Shown here piece after piece: positions 26,479 through 35,871 of a stretch of 64,000 bases of DNA. Source of the stretch: Thermoplasmata archaeon (lineage in GTDB: Archaea > Thermoplasmatota > Thermoplasmata > Thermoplasmatales > Thermoplasmataceae); NCBI GenBank assembly GCA_021797555.1, contig JAJZZM010000013.1:124001-188000 (forward strand). The letters are read 5' to 3'. A model generated the notes under the pieces. It did not search any database, was not told where the DNA came from, and saw only the letters and a program-made list of their open reading frames with translations. Each line of letters starts with the position of its first letter. Within the stretch, counting starts at the first letter, position 1. The position numbers and the translations under genes were made by a program.

Positions 26479-27357
26479 TTATTCCATTAGGGGATGTTTC
26501 TCCCTTACGAAATGGCCTGAATTTAAATCGTTTATTGCTTCCCTTATCTGGTCATCCGTATTCATGACTATGGGTCCATACCATGCTACCTTTTCATTTA
26601 GTGGTTTTCCACTTACTATTATAAATTCGGAATAATCAATGGCATTAAAATCTATTTCATCACCTTCAGTTGAGAATATCAATGCACTATTTGTTTTGTA
26701 ATCAAATTTATTATTTATTTTTATATTACCATCGATTAAATACATTATTGTCCTGAAGCCATTTTCCGTTTTATATACAAAGGAAGAATCATTTTCCATT
26801 TTTACATGGTAATATGAAACTTTCTGGGTTCCACCTTCATATATCCCTTCTATGTTTTTATATGAACCTGATATTACCTTTATTTTTACATTGTCATTTT
26901 CTATTTCAGGTATATCCTTTGATTTAATAGATCTATACACGGGCGTTGTCATTTTTCTATTTGCCGGAAGATTTACCCATAGCTGGAATCCTGACATGTA
27001 TGTATCTATAATTTTTTTCTTTTCGTCCTCAATATACTTTGGCATTTCCTCATGAAATATCCCGCTGCCGGCGGTCATCCACTGCACATCTCCCTTATAA
27101 ATTGTGCCTGAATTGTCTTCACTGTCTCTATGGTCAACCCTGCCATTAAGCACATAGGTTACAGTTTCAATTCCCCTGTGTGGATGCCATGGAAATCCCT
27201 TTATATAGTCACTTATTTCTCCAGACCCAAAGTTGTCAAGCAATAAAAATGGGTCTGTTACCTTTATTGTATTATTTGCTAAAATTCTTTTCAGTTTAAC
27301 TCCGGCACCATCGTATGTATAATTACCTTCAGCATTATATTCAATATTTTTTAACAT
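26479..27357 (-). CDS. Pirin family protein
   Basis: A 292-residue bicupin. The metal site of the N-terminal cupin is in FPWHPHRGIETVTYVLNG and HRDS, with GIFHEEMP completing the His/Glu set. DPFLLLDNFG at the start and QLWVNLP in the middle are pirin signatures. Bacterial pirins include quercetinases and regulators of pyruvate dehydrogenase; the archaeal role is unsettled. It is monocistronic and divergent from the epimerase gene across a 105-bp promoter region. Confidence 0.92.
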   Translation of the reverse strand: MLKNIEYNAEGNYTYDGAGVKLKRILANNTIKVTDPFLLLDNFGSGEISDYIKGFPWHPHRGIETVTYVLNGRVDHRDSEDNSGTIYKGDVQWMTAGSGIFHEEMPKYIEDEKKKIIDTYMSGFQLWVNLPANRKMTTPVYRSIKSKDIPEIENDNVKIKVISGSYKNIEGIYEGGTQKVSYYHVKMENDSSFVYKTENGFRTIMYLIDGNIKINNKFDYKTNSALIFSTEGDEIDFNAIDYSEFIIVSGKPLNEKVAWYGPIVMNTDDQIREAINDLNSGHFVREKHPLME

Positions 27358-27462
27358 AATTTAACAATATATAGAAATTAAAATACTTTTGCTATATTTT
27401 AATATATCTGATATTAACCAAATGTTAACAAATTTTTTTATACATATAATTAATATCTTACT

Positions 27463-28386
27463 ATGTCATTAAAAAACAAGGAAATTTTAGTTACAGGCGG
27501 TGCAGGATTTATCGGGTCTAATTTGGTCAACTCATTATATAAGGATAACCATGTTTATGTGATGGACGATTTGCAGACAGGTTCCATGAAAAATTTAGAT
27601 CAATCAATAGATAATATTGAATTTATAAAAGACAGGGTTGAGAATGTTGAAAATTATGAAATAAATCCGGATTATATATTTCATATAGGCATATATTCAT
27701 CATCGCCCATGTATAAAAATAATCCACATCTGATGAGCAATGCAATAAATGATTTGATAACCGTATTAGAATATGCAAAGAAAAGCAAATCAAAAATTGT
27801 ATATGCATCAACATCATCAATATACAATGGAATTAAACCACCACAGAGAGAAGACATAATACCGAAGGTAACTGATTATTATACAGAGGCAAGAATAGCA
27901 ATGGAAAGAATAGCTGAATTATATTCAAAGTTATATAATCTGGATATATCTGCGATGAGATTTTTCTCAATATATGGGTATAATGAAAAATCTAAAAAAA
28001 TATTCGCCAACCTGGTATCACAGTTTTTATGGGGTATGCACGATAATAAATCTCCGATATTATATGGTGATGGAGAACAGAGAAGGGATTTTGTTTTTAT
28101 AGACGATGTTGTTAATGCATTAACCCTTGCATCAGAAAATAATAAGGGCTTCAATGTTTATAATGTAGGTACAGGCAAAAACTATTCATTAAAAGAGCTT
28201 GTTGATATATTAAATGAGCACTTAAATAAAAAAATAAAGCCAGAATATATTGAAAACCCCATGAAAGCAACCTATGTCTATGAAACGCTGGCAGACACAA
28301 AAAAGGCTGAAGAGTTAATAAAATTTAAGGCAAAAATATCCCTGGACGAGGGTATAAATAAATTAATAAAATATTATAATTATTAA
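27463..28386 (+). CDS. Extended SDR, nucleotide-sugar epimerase/dehydratase-like, with YxxxR in place of YxxxK
   Basis: A 307-residue protein. The NAD motif is VTGGAGFIGSNLV (10-22); the sugar-side serine is in YASTSSIYNG, and FVFIDDVVNAL and YNVGTGKNYSLKELV are typical of UDP-sugar epimerases. The catalytic YxxxK is expected in DYYTEARIAMERIAELY, but the lysine position is Arg, so activity or mechanism may differ. The DUF2079 membrane protein starts 36 bp downstream, suggesting a glycan operon. The sugar substrate is not identifiable. Confidence 0.85.
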   Translation: MSLKNKEILVTGGAGFIGSNLVNSLYKDNHVYVMDDLQTGSMKNLDQSIDNIEFIKDRVENVENYEINPDYIFHIGIYSSSPMYKNNPHLMSNAINDLITVLEYAKKSKSKIVYASTSSIYNGIKPPQREDIIPKVTDYYTEARIAMERIAELYSKLYNLDISAMRFFSIYGYNEKSKKIFANLVSQFLWGMHDNKSPILYGDGEQRRDFVFIDDVVNALTLASENNKGFNVYNVGTGKNYSLKELVDILNEHLNKKIKPEYIENPMKATYVYETLADTKKAEELIKFKAKISLDEGINKLIKYYNY

Positions 28387-28421
28387 ATTTTTTATATTAA
28401 ATTGATATATACAATCATCAA

Positions 28422-30146
28422 ATGTTTGTTAATAAATTATTAAAAAATAAAACATCGTTATCACTTATTATTGCAGTAATAGTTTATTCTATGATATGGT
28501 CTGCCATATCATTATTAAGATACTATACATTTCATGCAAGCGTATTTGACTTGGGTCTAACATCATCATTGCTATACCGTGCTTTTTCAGGGCACATAAT
28601 ATATGGAGTTACATCAAGGCCTATTGATGCAAATAAAATGATATATTTTATTATAGCACCCTTTTATGATATTTATCCACATCCTTCTGTACTTCTGGTT
28701 TTTCAATCAGTTTTTATATCAATAGGGGCAATACCTTTATATAAAATAGGGCAGAAACTATTAAAAAATGATAGAATAGCTTTAATATTATCATTATCAT
28801 ATTTACTGTATTATCCATTATCAGGTGTAAACTGGTTTGATTTTCACTTCATGGCCTTATTTCCGACATTATTTTTAATGTCCATATATCTATGGTTATA
28901 CAATAAAAATAAATATTCCCTGGTTTTTGTATTTCTAGCAGCCATATCGGATTATTTAGTTCCATTTATATTGTTATTCTATTTTATATTTTTAATATCA
29001 AGGGGTAAAAAGTTCTCATATAAGCCATTTAAATACGCACTGGGTGTTTTATTTATTGCCATAGGCGTATTGGCATGGGTTAATATATATTATGGCATAT
29101 CATACACAGCAGGGATAACGCATTTGGCATCTTCCTCATCTGCAACTTCATCAGGTTTTAGCTTACTCTTTGCAAACTTCCCATTAAAGGCACTATATAT
29201 ATTATTAATAGGATTCCCAGTGTTATTTATCTTCCTTATATATCCTGAAGCATCAATCATGCTTATACCATATATCGGCATGGAGTTCTTATACAATTAT
29301 CTGCCATATTTTGACCCTGTGGGTTACCAGTATCCGGCATTGATAATACCTGTAATATTCTTCGCCACCATACTGGGATTAAAAAGATTAAATGATTTAA
29401 AACCAAAAAAATTCGATTTAAAGAACATAAAGAAAATTGCTGTAATGATCCTTGTTTTAAGTATTGTAAGTTATTCAATAGCAGTACCATTAACTGTGGG
29501 CATATCAATAAATTCTGAAAACAATGTTCCGGCAATAAAAAATGATATAACTGTTAATTATTATGACCGCGCCCTCAGCAATATGATAAGGCAGGTGCCA
29601 AAAAATTCTGAAATACTAATACAGGATAATATGCCACAGGCTGCATACGATACGTATTACCATCTTGCAACCAGCAAAAATATTACATATTATAATTATT
29701 CACTTACGGATCCCTATTCTATATGGTTTGATGATAATATCAGCCTAAATAACAAGGTTACATTAAATTCAATGACATGGTTTAATTCATACCTTCTGGA
29801 CAATTATTCAATAATAGATGAGGAATACGGTATGATATTTATGGCTAAAAATAATATAAATACCAAAAATCTGAACTCTACATTTATGCCATATAGCATT
29901 GCAATAAATACTTCAGTTGAAAAACTGGATCAGTTCTTTATACCTCCAGGAATATTTTATTTGAACGATTCATTAAACAGGACAGTAAATATAACAATAA
30001 ATGCATATAATGGCTTCAACAATGTAATAATTAATAAAACCATATATAAGTCCACTATAATTAAAACCGATCTATATTTATATCCCGCAACCATAACTTC
30101 AAATGCCAACATAACATTTTATTTAAACCAGACATCAGAGTATTAG
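28422..30146 (+). CDS. DUF2079 membrane protein
   Basis: 574 residues, with about 10 membrane spans in the first 365, then a soluble domain rich in Asn and Tyr. The DUF2079 signature is seen as FHASVFDLGLTSSLLYRAFSG and the YDIYPHPSVLLVFQSVFIS stretch, with DFHFMALFPTLFL further on. The fold is probably GT-C-like. Together with the upstream epimerase it fits surface glycan synthesis, though no enzymatic activity is established for the family. A small basic protein gene follows after 36 bp. Confidence 0.85.
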   Translation: MFVNKLLKNKTSLSLIIAVIVYSMIWSAISLLRYYTFHASVFDLGLTSSLLYRAFSGHIIYGVTSRPIDANKMIYFIIAPFYDIYPHPSVLLVFQSVFISIGAIPLYKIGQKLLKNDRIALILSLSYLLYYPLSGVNWFDFHFMALFPTLFLMSIYLWLYNKNKYSLVFVFLAAISDYLVPFILLFYFIFLISRGKKFSYKPFKYALGVLFIAIGVLAWVNIYYGISYTAGITHLASSSSATSSGFSLLFANFPLKALYILLIGFPVLFIFLIYPEASIMLIPYIGMEFLYNYLPYFDPVGYQYPALIIPVIFFATILGLKRLNDLKPKKFDLKNIKKIAVMILVLSIVSYSIAVPLTVGISINSENNVPAIKNDITVNYYDRALSNMIRQVPKNSEILIQDNMPQAAYDTYYHLATSKNITYYNYSLTDPYSIWFDDNISLNNKVTLNSMTWFNSYLLDNYSIIDEEYGMIFMAKNNINTKNLNSTFMPYSIAINTSVEKLDQFFIPPGIFYLNDSLNRTVNITINAYNGFNNVIINKTIYKSTIIKTDLYLYPATITSNANITFYLNQTSEY

Positions 30147-30182
30147 AAATATTTTAATATTATCTTTTACTTTTTAATAATA

Positions 30183-30524
30183 ATGGCTGTAACACCGAGA
30201 AGAGGTACATTTATACCAAAAAGAGCAACATTTGTACGTAGAAGAAAACACTCATCAAGGGAGAGATTTGAGCCGGGGTATTTAACAAAGGAAAAGCAGA
30301 AATTAAAAAATGAAAAGGATAATATAATAAATTTAAGAAAAGCCCTAAATAAATGTGGTGCAAGAATGGACTGTGTCAGGAAAGTTGTAAGAAGGAGCAG
30401 GATATGCTACCATAATTTTACTGGTATGAATGATAGTGATAATAAAATTATAAGGGTTTATTTAAGAAATGGCGGTTATTTGCATCTAGAAACGGATAAA
30501 TGGTTTTATCATAAAAAAGAATAA
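30183..30524 (+). CDS. Small basic protein with cysteine cluster, unknown
   Basis: 113 residues. The N-terminus is strongly basic (RRGTFIPKRATFVRRRKHSSRERF) and probably disordered or nucleic-acid binding. The middle has three cysteines (KCGARMDCVRKVVRRSRIC), which could bind metal together with nearby His. The C-terminal 40 residues look like a beta structure (IIRVYLRNGGYLHLETDKWFYH). I do not recognise a family. It is in line with the DUF2079 gene and converges on the UDG gene with no gap. Confidence 0.5.
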   Translation: MAVTPRRGTFIPKRATFVRRRKHSSRERFEPGYLTKEKQKLKNEKDNIINLRKALNKCGARMDCVRKVVRRSRICYHNFTGMNDSDNKIIRVYLRNGGYLHLETDKWFYHKKE

Positions 30525-31190
30525 TTATGATTTTATATATTTATTTATATCCTTTAGAAAATTTATAAATTCATCCTTTTTCAGTAATTTTGTGTTCACA
30601 TTTCTTGGGCTCGGGTGATATGATGAATATAATCTCATATTATCTATTTCATAATATTTTGCATTTACGAATTTTAATTCCTTTGTATTTACATTTTTTA
30701 ATTTAAAATATGACAATGCCGAATCAAATGCCAATTTGCCAAGGCATAATATTGCCTTTAAATTTTTCATTGAATCAATTTCATCATATAAATAGCCCGA
30801 ACAATTCATTATCTCTGATTTTAATGGTATATTGTCAGGCGGTGCACATCTTACCGCTAATGATATATACATATTGTTATATTTTAAGCCATCATTTTTA
30901 TTTTCCGATGTGGGAATATTTGTAAATCCTGCCTCATATAATGAAGATATTAAAAAATCAGAGCTTTTATCGCCTGTAAATATTCTTCCGGTTCTGTTTC
31001 CACCATTGAATGCCGGGGCCAGTCCTATGACAAGCAACCTACCATTGATATCACCATAGCCTAAAATCGGCTTATTCCAGTATTTGCAGTTTTTAAATTT
31101 CAATGGCACTTCTTTATTGTTCCTGTAATCAACAAGCCTTTTGCATTTTTCGCATTTTAAAATGGTTTTATTTAAAGCATTTATATCCAT
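30525..31190 (-). CDS. Uracil-DNA glycosylase, family 5 (UDGb)
   Basis: A 221-residue protein. Family 5 motifs: GLAPAFNGGNRTGRIFTGD (56-74; note Ala rather than a catalytic Asp in motif 1) and HPSPRN (192-197). All four expected [4Fe-4S] ligands are present: C13 and C16, C115 in AVRCAPP, and C130. It removes uracil, and often hypoxanthine, from DNA. This intact cluster contrasts with the cysteine-poor family 4-like domain at 1029-1985. The upstream SDR gene (9 bp) is probably in the same transcript. Confidence 0.93.
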   Translation of the reverse strand: MDINALNKTILKCEKCKRLVDYRNNKEVPLKFKNCKYWNKPILGYGDINGRLLVIGLAPAFNGGNRTGRIFTGDKSSDFLISSLYEAGFTNIPTSENKNDGLKYNNMYISLAVRCAPPDNIPLKSEIMNCSGYLYDEIDSMKNLKAILCLGKLAFDSALSYFKLKNVNTKELKFVNAKYYEIDNMRLYSSYHPSPRNVNTKLLKKDEFINFLKDINKYIKS

Positions 31191-31198
31191 ATAAAACC

Positions 31199-31906
31199 CT
31201 ATTTCAAGCTGTGCCCACCATCAACAGGTATAAATGCACCATTTAGCCATTCGGATTCACCATTTATAAGGAAATTTATTACATTTGCAATATCCTCTGG
31301 TGGTGTTTCCAGATCGCCAATTTTCCTCATTTTCCTATAATCCCTGTTTATTTCAAAGCTCTGGATTATATATTCAGGCGCTACAGTATTTACCCTTATG
31401 CCCTTATCCATTAATTCAACTGCCATTATATTCATGGCTTTGTTTAATGCTGACTTTGCTACTGTATATGACATCACATCCTCTCTGTTTTTATTTACAG
31501 TATCTGAATTGCTGATAAATATTATTGTTGAATTGTATTTCATGTATTTTATCACATGTTTTGACAAATACAGTGGTATTTTTATATAATTTTTTATCAT
31601 TTCATCAAGGCCATCCAGAGTATTTACGGTGTCCTCTACATAACCACCCACCATTATAATAATAGAATCTATGCTATTCACTTTATTTACTGTATCATCT
31701 ATAAGTTTTTTGCATGAAGGTTCATCATTTAATTCAAGATTAATATAATCAATATTCCCATATTTTAAATAATTATTTTTTATCTTTTTTAATTTTTCTT
31801 CATTCCTTGAATTTATTATTACGTTATTTCCATTTGATAATAATTTATATGCCAATGCTTTCCCCAATTCCCCGGTACCTGCAATTAATACATTTTTATT
31901 TTCCAT
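31199..31906 (-). CDS. Short-chain dehydrogenase/reductase
   Basis: A 235-residue classical SDR. The cofactor motif is GTGELGKALAYKLL (a variant of TGxxxGxG), the catalytic Ser is in IFISNSD, the YxxxK is MSYTVAKSALN, and the end WLNGAFIPVDGG is typical. NSRNEEKL after the second strand suggests NADP use. The substrate is unknown. It precedes the family 5 UDG gene by 9 bp on the same strand. Confidence 0.9.
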   Translation of the reverse strand: MENKNVLIAGTGELGKALAYKLLSNGNNVIINSRNEEKLKKIKNNYLKYGNIDYINLELNDEPSCKKLIDDTVNKVNSIDSIIIMVGGYVEDTVNTLDGLDEMIKNYIKIPLYLSKHVIKYMKYNSTIIFISNSDTVNKNREDVMSYTVAKSALNKAMNIMAVELMDKGIRVNTVAPEYIIQSFEINRDYRKMRKIGDLETPPEDIANVINFLINGESEWLNGAFIPVDGGHSLK

Positions 31907-32002
31907 GAATGTACATTATATAAAATTTTAAATAACTTTTGTTATATAATTTTAAAAGTCCACAAAGCAAAATTAATATAAACGATTTATAATTATCATA
32001 TT

Positions 32003-32314
32003 ATGAGTGCGATAATAACAATAGGTTATATACTGGATACAATAATTTCGTTTTTTATTGGTGCGTGGTTTGCAAGATTTTATTTAAGGCATCCATTTAG
32101 AAGAGGACCTGCAACCGGCAAAGATTCACTTATAGGTAAAACAGGTGAGATTAAAGGAATGCTTAAAGACAATGCATATGAAATAAGCGTAGATTCACAG
32201 ATATGGCGGGCAAAACCTGTTGATCCTGCTGATAAATTTAATAAGGGTGAAATTGCATATATTAAAAGCGTCAATAATTTAACACTTTACATATCAAAAA
32301 TAAAAAATGAATAA
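32003..32314 (+). CDS. Small membrane-anchored NfeD-like OB-fold protein
   Basis: 103 residues: one N-terminal span (ITIGYILDTIISFFIGAWFA), a basic stop, then a beta-barrel domain with DSLIGKTGEIKGML, YEISVDSQIWRAKPV and FNKGEIAYIKSVNNLTLYI, which follows the NfeD C-terminal OB consensus. NfeD proteins partner stomatin-like membrane proteins; none is adjacent here. It is divergent from the SDR gene. Confidence 0.72.
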   Translation: MSAIITIGYILDTIISFFIGAWFARFYLRHPFRRGPATGKDSLIGKTGEIKGMLKDNAYEISVDSQIWRAKPVDPADKFNKGEIAYIKSVNNLTLYISKIKNE

Positions 32315-32354
32315 TTTTAATAAATAATTATATTAGTTTAAAATATACCAATTA

Positions 32355-32846
32355 ATGTTTAAATATAATGTAGGTGTAATAGGCGGAAGCCATGTTAATG
32401 AAGAATATTGCAATATTTCATATACTGTAGGGAAATTGCTTGCAGAAAACAACTGTGTAGTTTTTTGCGGTGGCACGGGTGGAGTAATGGAATGCGTTTC
32501 CAGGGGGGTATCTGAAAATAATGGCACTGTAATAGGCATATTGCCTGGAAATAATAAGAATGATGGCAATCAGTATCTAACAGTAAAAATGCCGTTAGGC
32601 ATCGGCTATTTAAGAAATTTTTTTATAGTAAGGTCAAGCGATGTTTTAATAGCAATTGATGGTTTTTCAGGGACAATGTCAGAGGCTTCATTTGCAGTGA
32701 CAGAAGGTAAAACTGTGGTTTCTATAGGAGAATTAAACATAATAGAAAAAGACACAGATGGAAAGTTTATAAGGGCAAAATATCCAGATGAAGCTGTTGA
32801 AATAGCATTGAAGGAGGCAGAAAATTACATAAATAAAAATAAATAA
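32355..32846 (+). CDS. TIGR00725-type SLOG/LOG-like nucleotide-binding protein
   Basis: A 163-residue Rossmann-like protein: VGVIGGSHV at the start, VVFCGGTGGVMECVSRG, and IAIDGFSGTMSEASFAV in the place of the PGGxGTxxE motif. This is the SLOG (TIGR00725) group related to LOG cytokinin hydrolases but without the full catalytic Arg/Glu set. The role may be ligand binding or nucleotide hydrolysis. It converges with the membrane protein gene at 32848 with one base between them. Confidence 0.82.
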   Translation: MFKYNVGVIGGSHVNEEYCNISYTVGKLLAENNCVVFCGGTGGVMECVSRGVSENNGTVIGILPGNNKNDGNQYLTVKMPLGIGYLRNFFIVRSSDVLIAIDGFSGTMSEASFAVTEGKTVVSIGELNIIEKDTDGKFIRAKYPDEAVEIALKEAENYINKNK

Positions 32847-32847
32847 T

Positions 32848-33366
32848 TCATTCCTTTTTCAGTAAACGTTTTTTTGTTAAATGTGATACAAAGAATATTA
32901 TAAAAAATAATCCTATTATATACTCTGCAATAACATCCCCGAGCAAACCAAAGTGAATTATAAACATTTTATATGGAACTAAAAGTATATACATTATTAA
33001 TATACCTATTAATAATACTATTAATATATACATTGCAAATTTTTTTGTTCTTAATTTTTTGAAATGCAGCAATCCCGGAGAAACTATAAATATTATGCCC
33101 AGTGGGAAAAATATATCTGTAAAATCGTTCCATTTTGCGTGTCCTATGCTTTTTAACTGTAAAGAACCAATAGCTAATAATATTATGCCCACTATTATAA
33201 AAGCTATCTCAACATATAATGCTATATCTGATTTTTTTGCATTCTGATTTTTATTATTTACATTATTAATACTTTCATTATCCTGGTTATTATTCCCGGC
33301 ATTAATATTATTATCATCAGTTTCATTTATTCCCTGATTATTATCCTCATCATTATTATTAACCAT
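32848..33366 (-). CDS. Asn-rich membrane protein with four spans, unknown
   Basis: 172 residues. The first 45 are a low-complexity Asn/Asp/Glu stretch (repeated NNxxDN), then four hydrophobic helices (IALYVEIAFIIVGIILLAIG and three others) and a short basic tail (LTKKRLLKKE). There are no transport motifs. The layout (disordered acidic N-terminus plus compact membrane bundle) is seen in several unassigned archaeal proteins. It is convergent with the SLOG gene. Confidence 0.55.
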   Translation of the reverse strand: MVNNNDEDNNQGINETDDNNINAGNNNQDNESINNVNNKNQNAKKSDIALYVEIAFIIVGIILLAIGSLQLKSIGHAKWNDFTDIFFPLGIIFIVSPGLLHFKKLRTKKFAMYILIVLLIGILIMYILLVPYKMFIIHFGLLGDVIAEYIIGLFFIIFFVSHLTKKRLLKKE

Positions 33367-33784
33367 TTATTTGCTATAATTTACTTATTATTAAATATTG
33401 CTATTATTAGCTATATACCGTTATGCCACACCATTTTACTGAATCGTGGATAAACCTATTTATATCTTTTAAAAAAATTTTTCATTATAAAATCAGCAGG
33501 ACCTTTAATTATTAATTATATAGTATTTATGCCTTATTTATAAGAATTTATTATAAAAATACTATGTCAAAATTTACAGTAATACTATTTATTATTTAAT
33601 ATAATTTTTAAAACAATAATATTTACTATTAATTATATTATTTTATGCATTTAAAAGCCTAATTTTGCCTCCTATAATCATAGAATAATAATCACAGCCA
33701 CTAAGTATTATAAAGCTGAATTTATAAATTAAAACGTTAATAGTCGATAATAAACTAAATAAACTTATGTTGTATAACCATATA
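33367..33784. other. Intergenic region upstream of the thiolase gene
   Basis: No gene seen. One perfect 9-bp inverted repeat, atagtattt (33520-33528) and aaatactat (33557-33565), could form a hairpin with a 28-base loop. The rest is AT-rich; the thiolase promoter probably lies at about 33725-33760. Confidence 0.4.
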
Positions 33785-34948
33785 ATGTCAGATGTTTATA
33801 TTGTATCAGCAAAAAGAACGCCGATAGGAAAGTTCGGCAAGTCACTGGTAAAAACAAAGGCAACCGAACTCGGTGGAAAAGCAATAGAAGCGGTAATAAA
33901 AGATTCCGGTATAGACAAAGACCTTATAGAAGAAGTAATAATGGGAAATGTTATACAGGCAAATGTAGGGCAGAACCCTGCAGGCCAGGCGGCTTTCTAT
34001 GCAGGTTTAAAGCCGGAAGTTACAAAAAATACTGTTAATGTTGTATGTGCATCAGGAATGCTTGCAACGGAAAATGCGGCAAGGGAGATTAAGCTTGGTG
34101 AGCATGATTTGATAATTTCCGGTGGTTTTGAAAATATGAGCAATTCACCATTATATCTGGCCCCTGAGTTTAGGTGGGGGCCCAAACAATTGTTATATAA
34201 AAATTTGAAAATTGAAGATTCTATGCTGAATGATGGCCTTGTGGATGCAATGTATAATGAACACATGGGAGTATCTGCAGAAAGATCTGCAAAAAAATAT
34301 AATCTAACAAGAAAAGATGCAGATGAATTCTCGGTGCAGAGCCAGGAAAGGGCAATAAAGGCAACAGAATCGGGTGAATTCTCAAGGGAAATGATTAAAT
34401 TGGAAAATCTTGAAAAGGATGAGGGCCTGAGAAAAACTTCAATGGATGATTTATCAAAATTGAACCCGGCGTTTGATAGGAATGGAATCCTAACAGCCGG
34501 GAATTCATCGCAATTATCAGACGGTGCATCAGCATTATTATTAGCATCAGAAAAAGCACTGAATGAATATAATTTAAAGCCCATAGCAAAAATAACAGGC
34601 TATGATTCAGCTTCATTAGATCCGAGGGACTTTGTAGAAGCTCCAATACCCGCCACAAGGAAATTATTAGAAAAGCAGAATAAAAAAATTGATTATTATG
34701 ATTTAGTAGAACACAACGAAGCTTTTTCGGTTGCATCAATAATAGTAAGAAATCAATTAGGAGTTGACAACGAGAGATTCAACGTTAATGGCGGTGCAAT
34801 AGCAATAGGTCATCCCTTGGGCAATAGTGGGTCAAGGATAATAGTAACATTAATCAATGCATTGCAGTCAAGGCATTTAAAAACAGGGTTAGCTACAATA
34901 TGCCATGGTGGCGGAGGCGGTCATACATTAACCCTGGAACTAATGTAA
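33785..34948 (+). CDS. Acetyl-CoA acetyltransferase (thiolase)
   Basis: 387 residues from ATG 33785 (MSDVYIVSAKRTPIG); an upstream in-frame start at 33767 adds a non-conserved leader. The acylated Cys is in NVVCASGM, with HNEAFSVA, the active-site His in GGAIAIGHPLG, and the second catalytic Cys in CHGGGGG, all intact. It joins two acetyl-CoA (or cleaves acetoacetyl-CoA), feeding the mevalonate route to archaeal lipids, or beta-oxidation. It is not coupled to the HMG-CoA synthase/DUF35 genes that often neighbour archaeal thiolases, and its bacterial-type form is complete by itself. Confidence 0.93.
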   Translation: MSDVYIVSAKRTPIGKFGKSLVKTKATELGGKAIEAVIKDSGIDKDLIEEVIMGNVIQANVGQNPAGQAAFYAGLKPEVTKNTVNVVCASGMLATENAAREIKLGEHDLIISGGFENMSNSPLYLAPEFRWGPKQLLYKNLKIEDSMLNDGLVDAMYNEHMGVSAERSAKKYNLTRKDADEFSVQSQERAIKATESGEFSREMIKLENLEKDEGLRKTSMDDLSKLNPAFDRNGILTAGNSSQLSDGASALLLASEKALNEYNLKPIAKITGYDSASLDPRDFVEAPIPATRKLLEKQNKKIDYYDLVEHNEAFSVASIIVRNQLGVDNERFNVNGGAIAIGHPLGNSGSRIIVTLINALQSRHLKTGLATICHGGGGGHTLTLELM

Positions 34949-34967
34949 ATTATTAAAAATTATAATT

Positions 34968-35871
34968 TTATTTATTATTTATAAATTTCAACTTATATAT
35001 GCATTCATATTTATCTCCACTGTCCGGAAATAATGTAACAATGTTTTTATCAGTTTTTATGCTTTTTGATATAATGTAATTAGCACCCGATGAAGGGCCG
35101 ACAAAATAAGTTATACTTTTCCTTGATATCCTTAACGCCATTATATGCTTCATTCTCATTTACTGTTAATATTTCATCTATATAATTTTTATAATTATCT
35201 ATTAATCCTTTATTTTTGGATTTAAATGGGTTCCTCAATCCAAATATATGGGAATCTTCATCCGGAATAACCCCAATAACCTTTACATTATATTTTTCCT
35301 TAAAATATCTTGCAAGGCCAGTTATTGTTCCACCTGTGCCTATGCCTGCAACAATATATCCTATATTTTCTATTTCATGGTCTATTTCAGGACCTGTTGT
35401 ATAATAATGTGCATCAGAATTTAAATCATTATTGTGCTGGTTCAATTGATAATATTTTTCAGGTTCATTTTTAATTTTATCCTCAACATATTTTATTGAA
35501 TTTTCCGTGCTATCACCGGGGGTTAATATTAAATTCGCGTTGTATTTTAATAATATTCTTTTTGTTTCCTCACTGGCACCTTCCGGTATAACTATTTCAG
35601 ATTTATATCCAAGCAAATTTGCTATTCCGGCTATTGCAATTCCTGTGTTGCCTGAAGATGCCTCTATTATAATTTTATTTTTATCTAATTCTCCGGTCTT
35701 TATTGCATATTCAACCATGAAAAATGCAGCCCTGGCTTTTACAGAACCAAATTTATTGTAATATTCAAGTTTTGAATATATATTGCCTATTTTATACAGT
35801 GGTGTGTTTCCTATATTAAATCTATAAGCATAGTTTTTTATTTCTTCTAACAGTGAATTTGAAATTGACAT
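34968..35871 (-). pseudogene. Cysteine synthase family gene split by a one-base frameshift
   Basis: The reading frame from ATG 35871 encodes a PLP enzyme: GNTPLYK, the lysine motif FGSVKARAAF, SSGNTGIAIAG and GIGTGGTITGLARYF. It ends early with FCRPFIGC after 263 residues (stop at 35080). The missing part continues in the next frame: FVGPSSGANYI to the stop at 34968. Deleting one T from the TTTT run (plus-strand AAAA, 35103-35106) would restore NLFVGPSSGAN, the expected PLP-phosphate serine region. It could be a recent pseudogene, a sequencing error or recoding. The product would make cysteine from acetylserine or a related donor. Confidence 0.85.
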
